Source of the DNA: Clostridiales bacterium
GTDB taxonomy: Bacteria > Bacillota > Clostridia > Oscillospirales > CAG-272
Length of the DNA stretch: 7,599 nt
Assembly (NCBI GenBank): GCA_018370615.1
Contig: JAGZAC010000071.1
Coordinates: forward strand, 1 to 7,599
Reading direction: 5' to 3'
Shown here in pieces: positions 5,481-7,599 of the stretch. The stretch's first letter is position 1. Each line of letters starts with the position of its first letter. Under the pieces are notes generated by a model. The model saw only the letters and a list, made by a program, of their open reading frames with translations, searched no databases and was not told where the DNA came from. The translations under genes were made by a program, and so were the position numbers.

Positions 5481-5523
5481 AAATAAAAGCCTCCCTAGGA
5501 GTTGCTATGCAACCCTAGGGAGG
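5481..5523 (-). terminator. Terminator of the lipoprotein-DUF4275 operon, made by arm G
   Basis: On the minus strand, CCTCCCTAGG pairs with CCTAGGGAGG (5523-5490) around a loop that itself contains TTGC/GCAA. It is followed by C and then TTTTATTT (5488-5481). It lies 41 nt after the DUF4275 stop codon. For plus-strand transcripts the hairpin lacks a following T run, so the stop is mainly for the minus strand. Confidence 0.75.
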
Positions 5524-5554
5524 TGGCATGGCACAGCCATGACGGAGGGGCTGT
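5489..5554. repeat. Repeat arm G, right side of the XRE/DUF6809-like cassette
   Basis: It has a CCTCCCTAGG/CCTAGGGAGG hairpin, outer hairpin CATGGC-ACA-GCCATG and terminus CGGAGGGGCTGT. Its reverse complement follows the layout of arm F: ACARCCCCTCCG end, outer hairpin, CCACCTCCCTAGG, then GTTGC/GCAAC. The terminus has CTGT where other copies have TTGT. It is a half element with no left arm of its own nearby. Confidence 0.8.
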
Positions 5555-5563
5555 TCGGATAAC

Positions 5564-6130
5564 CTACATCAGCGGTGATGCATCATCCTCGTCTACCGGC
5601 GGGACAGAGAACCCTTCCTCCTCCGGCTCTGGTTCATCCTCTCCTGCAGCCACAAAGGCATCGGTGGCGCCTTCCGCCGTTTTGAAATAAGGGCCCATAT
5701 CTTCTTTTCCCGTGTACACGTACGTACAGGAAAATGCCCGGTCCGTTATGACAATATTGTCAAAGGCTGATACCATTTCCGGCGTAAGGATGCTTCCGTC
5801 CGGAATCTGAAATAACATCAGCTCCCGGTTCAATAGAACATAGCACATCCCTGGGAACCCTCCGGAAAACGCCTCGTTTGCTAATGCGCCCATATAACAG
5901 TCTGTCTTCTGATAACTGAACGCATGCCATATGTTGTTCTGATACATCCGCCGGGGCAAGCAAAAAGCTTTTGCGTCGTAAAACTCCATATCCGGCGCGA
6001 ACGCGGAAAGCCATTTGAGCAGGAATGGCCGAAGCGGCTTATCCGTCACTTCGCGGCACTCCCCGAATACCTCCTGCATCTTTTTTCTTGCGGCTTCTTT
6101 TTCTGTTTCGCTGATCTTTTTTACAAACAT
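5564..6130 (-). CDS. DUF4275-like protein with an acidic C-terminal tail
   Basis: The protein has 188 residues. Several blocks recall DUF4275: PFLLKWLSAFA (35-45), IWHAFSY (67-73), an ANEAF segment, CYVLLNR (96-102), VITDRAFSCTYVYT (127-140) and GPYF (146-149). Function of the family is unknown; small cytoplasmic, possibly immunity- or phage-linked roles have not been settled. Residues 160-188 form an extra tail rich in Glu, Asp and Pro, beyond the usual length. There is no signal peptide or membrane helix. AGGAGG (6142-6137 on the minus strand) sits 6 nt before the ATG at 6130. Only 22 nt separate it from the upstream lipoprotein gene, so the two are cotranscribed, and arm G supplies the terminator. 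Confidence 0.7.
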   Translation of the reverse strand: MFVKKISETEKEAARKKMQEVFGECREVTDKPLRPFLLKWLSAFAPDMEFYDAKAFCLPRRMYQNNIWHAFSYQKTDCYMGALANEAFSGGFPGMCYVLLNRELMLFQIPDGSILTPEMVSAFDNIVITDRAFSCTYVYTGKEDMGPYFKTAEGATDAFVAAGEDEPEPEEEGFSVPPVDEDDASPLM

Positions 6131-6152
6131 TTGTGTCCTCCTGTCCTATTCT

Positions 6153-7214
6153 TTATGAAAACGTCTCTTCGCTGAGCTCACCTATCTCGCCGCCTGCAAG
6201 GGCGTAGTAAGCTGCTCCGTCTGTGGAAATATACCATCCCTGGCCTGTTTTGCACAGCGTGCATAAAGCAGCACCATCCGACTCTACCGTATACTGCACA
6301 GCGCTGCTACTTCCAAACCTTCCTTCCGTTTTTGCAGCGATATGGATTTTGGAATAGTCAGTGTCCGATGCATATGCCAGCGCCAGATCCTCCGCCTCTG
6401 CCGCTTCTTCCATATAATGCCCCGGTATATATGTCTCTCCGTTCCATTCTACGGCGCGGTATATGCCAAGACAGTCAATATCCACAAACCAGGAGCCGTC
6501 TGGCATATATGCGATATATGCACCGCTGCCTGTCTCTCCCGTGCCGACCGTATATGCGGCACATGCAATTTCATCAATGGTCGCCTCTCCCTGGGAAGGC
6601 ACTACCGTGCCGTCTCCTGTAAGTGCAAGGGCGATCGCTGCGGCAATATTGTCTGCATCGGAAATTGTTTCAGAAACCACTTCCAGGTCCAGTCCCTCTG
6701 TAAACTGATATGTGGAAACCACTGTACCAAAGGCTTCTGTCACATACTGACTGCTGACACTTCCCGCAGTAGGATCCGGCTGCGGATTTTTTAGCAATCG
6801 GTACATGCTGCAGGTTTGGTACTGGCCGTCAGCAGCGTTCCACAGCCACAAATTGTAGCATGCTTCTCCTTCGGCCTCGTCATATATTGTCTGCAAATCC
6901 ACGTATCCATCACCGTTGATATCTTCTCGTATAAGATTTTCCATAGCATCTGCGGCGGTGGTTTCATAAGAAAGCCTCTGCAGCATTTCTCCGTCTCCGC
7001 CGTCATCCCAAAGGGTGATGGTGCCCTTGTCCAGAGAATACAAAAGTTTGATGTCTTCTGATACATAAAAGGAGCCATCATATTCAATTTGGTTGCGCCA
7101 GTCTGTGGCCTGCCTTGTGGTTACAGCCTCCTCCGGCTGCTCCCGGCTACAGGAAGATGCCAGGGGGAGTATAAGAAGAATGCAAAGCCACAGTGTGATT
7201 TTTTTAATATGCAT
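6153..7214 (-). CDS. Secreted lipoprotein with a DxNxDG calcium-binding-like motif
   Basis: The protein has 353 residues from the chosen start. MHIKKITLWLCILLILP is a signal peptide and LASSC a lipobox with the lipidated cysteine at residue 22, so the mature protein should be anchored to the outer face of the membrane. DINGDGYVDL (98-107) is an EF-hand/FG-GAP-like calcium loop, followed by YNLWLWNAADGQYQ, as seen in Firmicute lipoproteins with one VCBS-like unit. The rest (150-353) contains small soluble-looking segments but no known domain I can name. The longer ORF starts at 7226, but the GGAG at 7224-7221 is 6 nt before the ATG at 7214 and overlaps the earlier ATG, so 7214 is preferred. 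No consensus promoter is evident in the 43 nt up to repeat H. The gene is first in an operon with the DUF4275-like gene. Binding partner and role are unknown. Confidence 0.8.
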   Translation of the reverse strand: MHIKKITLWLCILLILPLASSCSREQPEEAVTTRQATDWRNQIEYDGSFYVSEDIKLLYSLDKGTITLWDDGGDGEMLQRLSYETTAADAMENLIREDINGDGYVDLQTIYDEAEGEACYNLWLWNAADGQYQTCSMYRLLKNPQPDPTAGSVSSQYVTEAFGTVVSTYQFTEGLDLEVVSETISDADNIAAAIALALTGDGTVVPSQGEATIDEIACAAYTVGTGETGSGAYIAYMPDGSWFVDIDCLGIYRAVEWNGETYIPGHYMEEAAEAEDLALAYASDTDYSKIHIAAKTEGRFGSSSAVQYTVESDGAALCTLCKTGQGWYISTDGAAYYALAGGEIGELSEETFS

Positions 7215-7257
7215 AAAAATCTCCATTCAGCTATGTAGAGATAGAATATATATGTAA

Positions 7258-7432
7258 ACAACCCCTCCATCAGCTATGCTGACACCTCCCCTTACACAGG
7301 GGAGGCTTGGATTTGTGCAGGCTTCCTTATGAGGAGATGCGCAGCATCTCCGGGGGCATGTCGAGACAATTTTTATCTTTAAGGCTCCCTTGTGTAAAGG
7401 GAACTGTCTGCGTTAGCAGACTGAGGGATTGT
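7258..7432. repeat. Multi-hairpin palindromic repeat H, mosaic right half
   Basis: It starts ACAACCCCTCCA and ends CTGAGGGATTGT. The left outer hairpin is ATCAGC-TAT-GCTGAC and the inner is CCTCCCC-TTACACA-GGGGAGG. A GAGATGC-GCA-GCATCTC/GGGGGCATG module, as in B and D, follows but breaks off at about 7361. A second right arm then supplies GCTCCCTT-GTGT-AAAGGGAAC and GTCTGC-GTTA-GCAGAC. It looks like a fusion of two arm types. Confidence 0.85.
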
Positions 7433-7442
7433 CATGTTTTCC

Positions 7443-7590
7443 ACAACCCCTCCGTCGTGGTTCCCCACGGCATCTCCCCTTGCACAGGGGAGGCTTGAGG
7501 TTTGTGCAGACTTCCTTGTGGAGAAGCATGGGTTTGTGCAGGCTCCCTTGTGTAAAGGGAGCTGTCTGCGTTAGCAGACTGAGGGATTGT
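7443..7590. repeat. Multi-hairpin palindromic repeat I
   Basis: It starts ACAACCCCTCCG and ends CTGAGGGATTGT, 10 bp after repeat H. The left outer hairpin is CGTGG-TTCC-CCACG and the inner CCTCCCC-TTGCACA-GGGGAGG. The middle contains a 32-bp-period partial duplication (GGTTTGTGCAG at 7499 and 7531). The right arm, GCTCCCTT-GTGT-AAAGGGAGC then GTCTGC-GTTA-GCAGAC, is nearly identical to that of H. The window ends 9 bp later. Confidence 0.85.
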
Positions 7591-7599
7591 TCTCTTTTA

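Noticed and set aside
4674..5563. Target-site duplication flanking the F-G cassette
   Set aside because: Left flank TTTACAACC and right flank TCGGATAACC share only AACC-like similarity, which is too weak to claim a duplication.
5502..5690. Plus-strand ORF of 62 codons over arm G and the end of the DUF4275-like gene
   Set aside because: It starts within a repeat hairpin and is low-complexity Ser/Gly, antisense to the acidic tail.

Overview
The window looks like a chromosomal stretch from a Clostridia-type Firmicute, plausibly a gut Lachnospiraceae or Oscillospiraceae relative. The signs are AGGAGG-type ribosome binding sites, sigma-A-like promoters with 17-bp spacers, Firmicute gene families (SPFH with zinc ribbons, TM2, DUF4275, AzlC, QueH), and dense intergenic arrays of GC-rich multi-hairpin repeats with ACAA(C/T)CCC ends. 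Family assignments come from reading the translations by eye; no database search was run.

Layout. Positions 1-195 (minus) hold an internal piece of an AzlC-type amino-acid exporter gene. It abuts the C-terminal part of queH (about 183-425, plus); both have lost their 5' parts, so this is a rearrangement or assembly junction. Positions 446-780 are two hairpin repeats (A, B). Positions 853-2956 are a promoter and a three-gene operon: an SPFH protein with four zinc ribbons, a four-helix membrane protein, and a zinc-ribbon/TM2 protein. This looks like a membrane-associated, possibly envelope-stress, module. Repeats C and D (2987-3287) follow, and C supplies the operon's terminator. A monocistronic glycosyltransferase-GtrA fusion lies at 3406-4431 with its own promoter and terminator, followed by repeat E (4470-4673).

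Positions 4688-5554 are the most unusual part. Two inverted, related repeat arms (F and G) tightly enclose an AT-rich, divergent pair of small genes: an XRE-type regulator (minus) and a 92-residue DUF6809-like protein (plus). Between the genes are two promoters and three palindromes. It reads as a palindromic repeat element that carries its own regulated cargo. Next comes a minus-strand operon of a lipoprotein (6153-7214) and a DUF4275-like protein (5564-6130), which ends at a terminator made by arm G. Repeats H and I fill 7258-7590.

Gene-free stretches over 300 nt (426-915, 2957-3405, 4432-4801, 7215-7599) consist almost wholly of these repeats plus promoters and terminators. The repeats are modular: terminal inverted repeats, outer hairpins whose stem sequence changes while pairing is kept, and inner CCTCCCC/GGGGAGG hairpins. 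Several occur as pairs separated by 10 bp.
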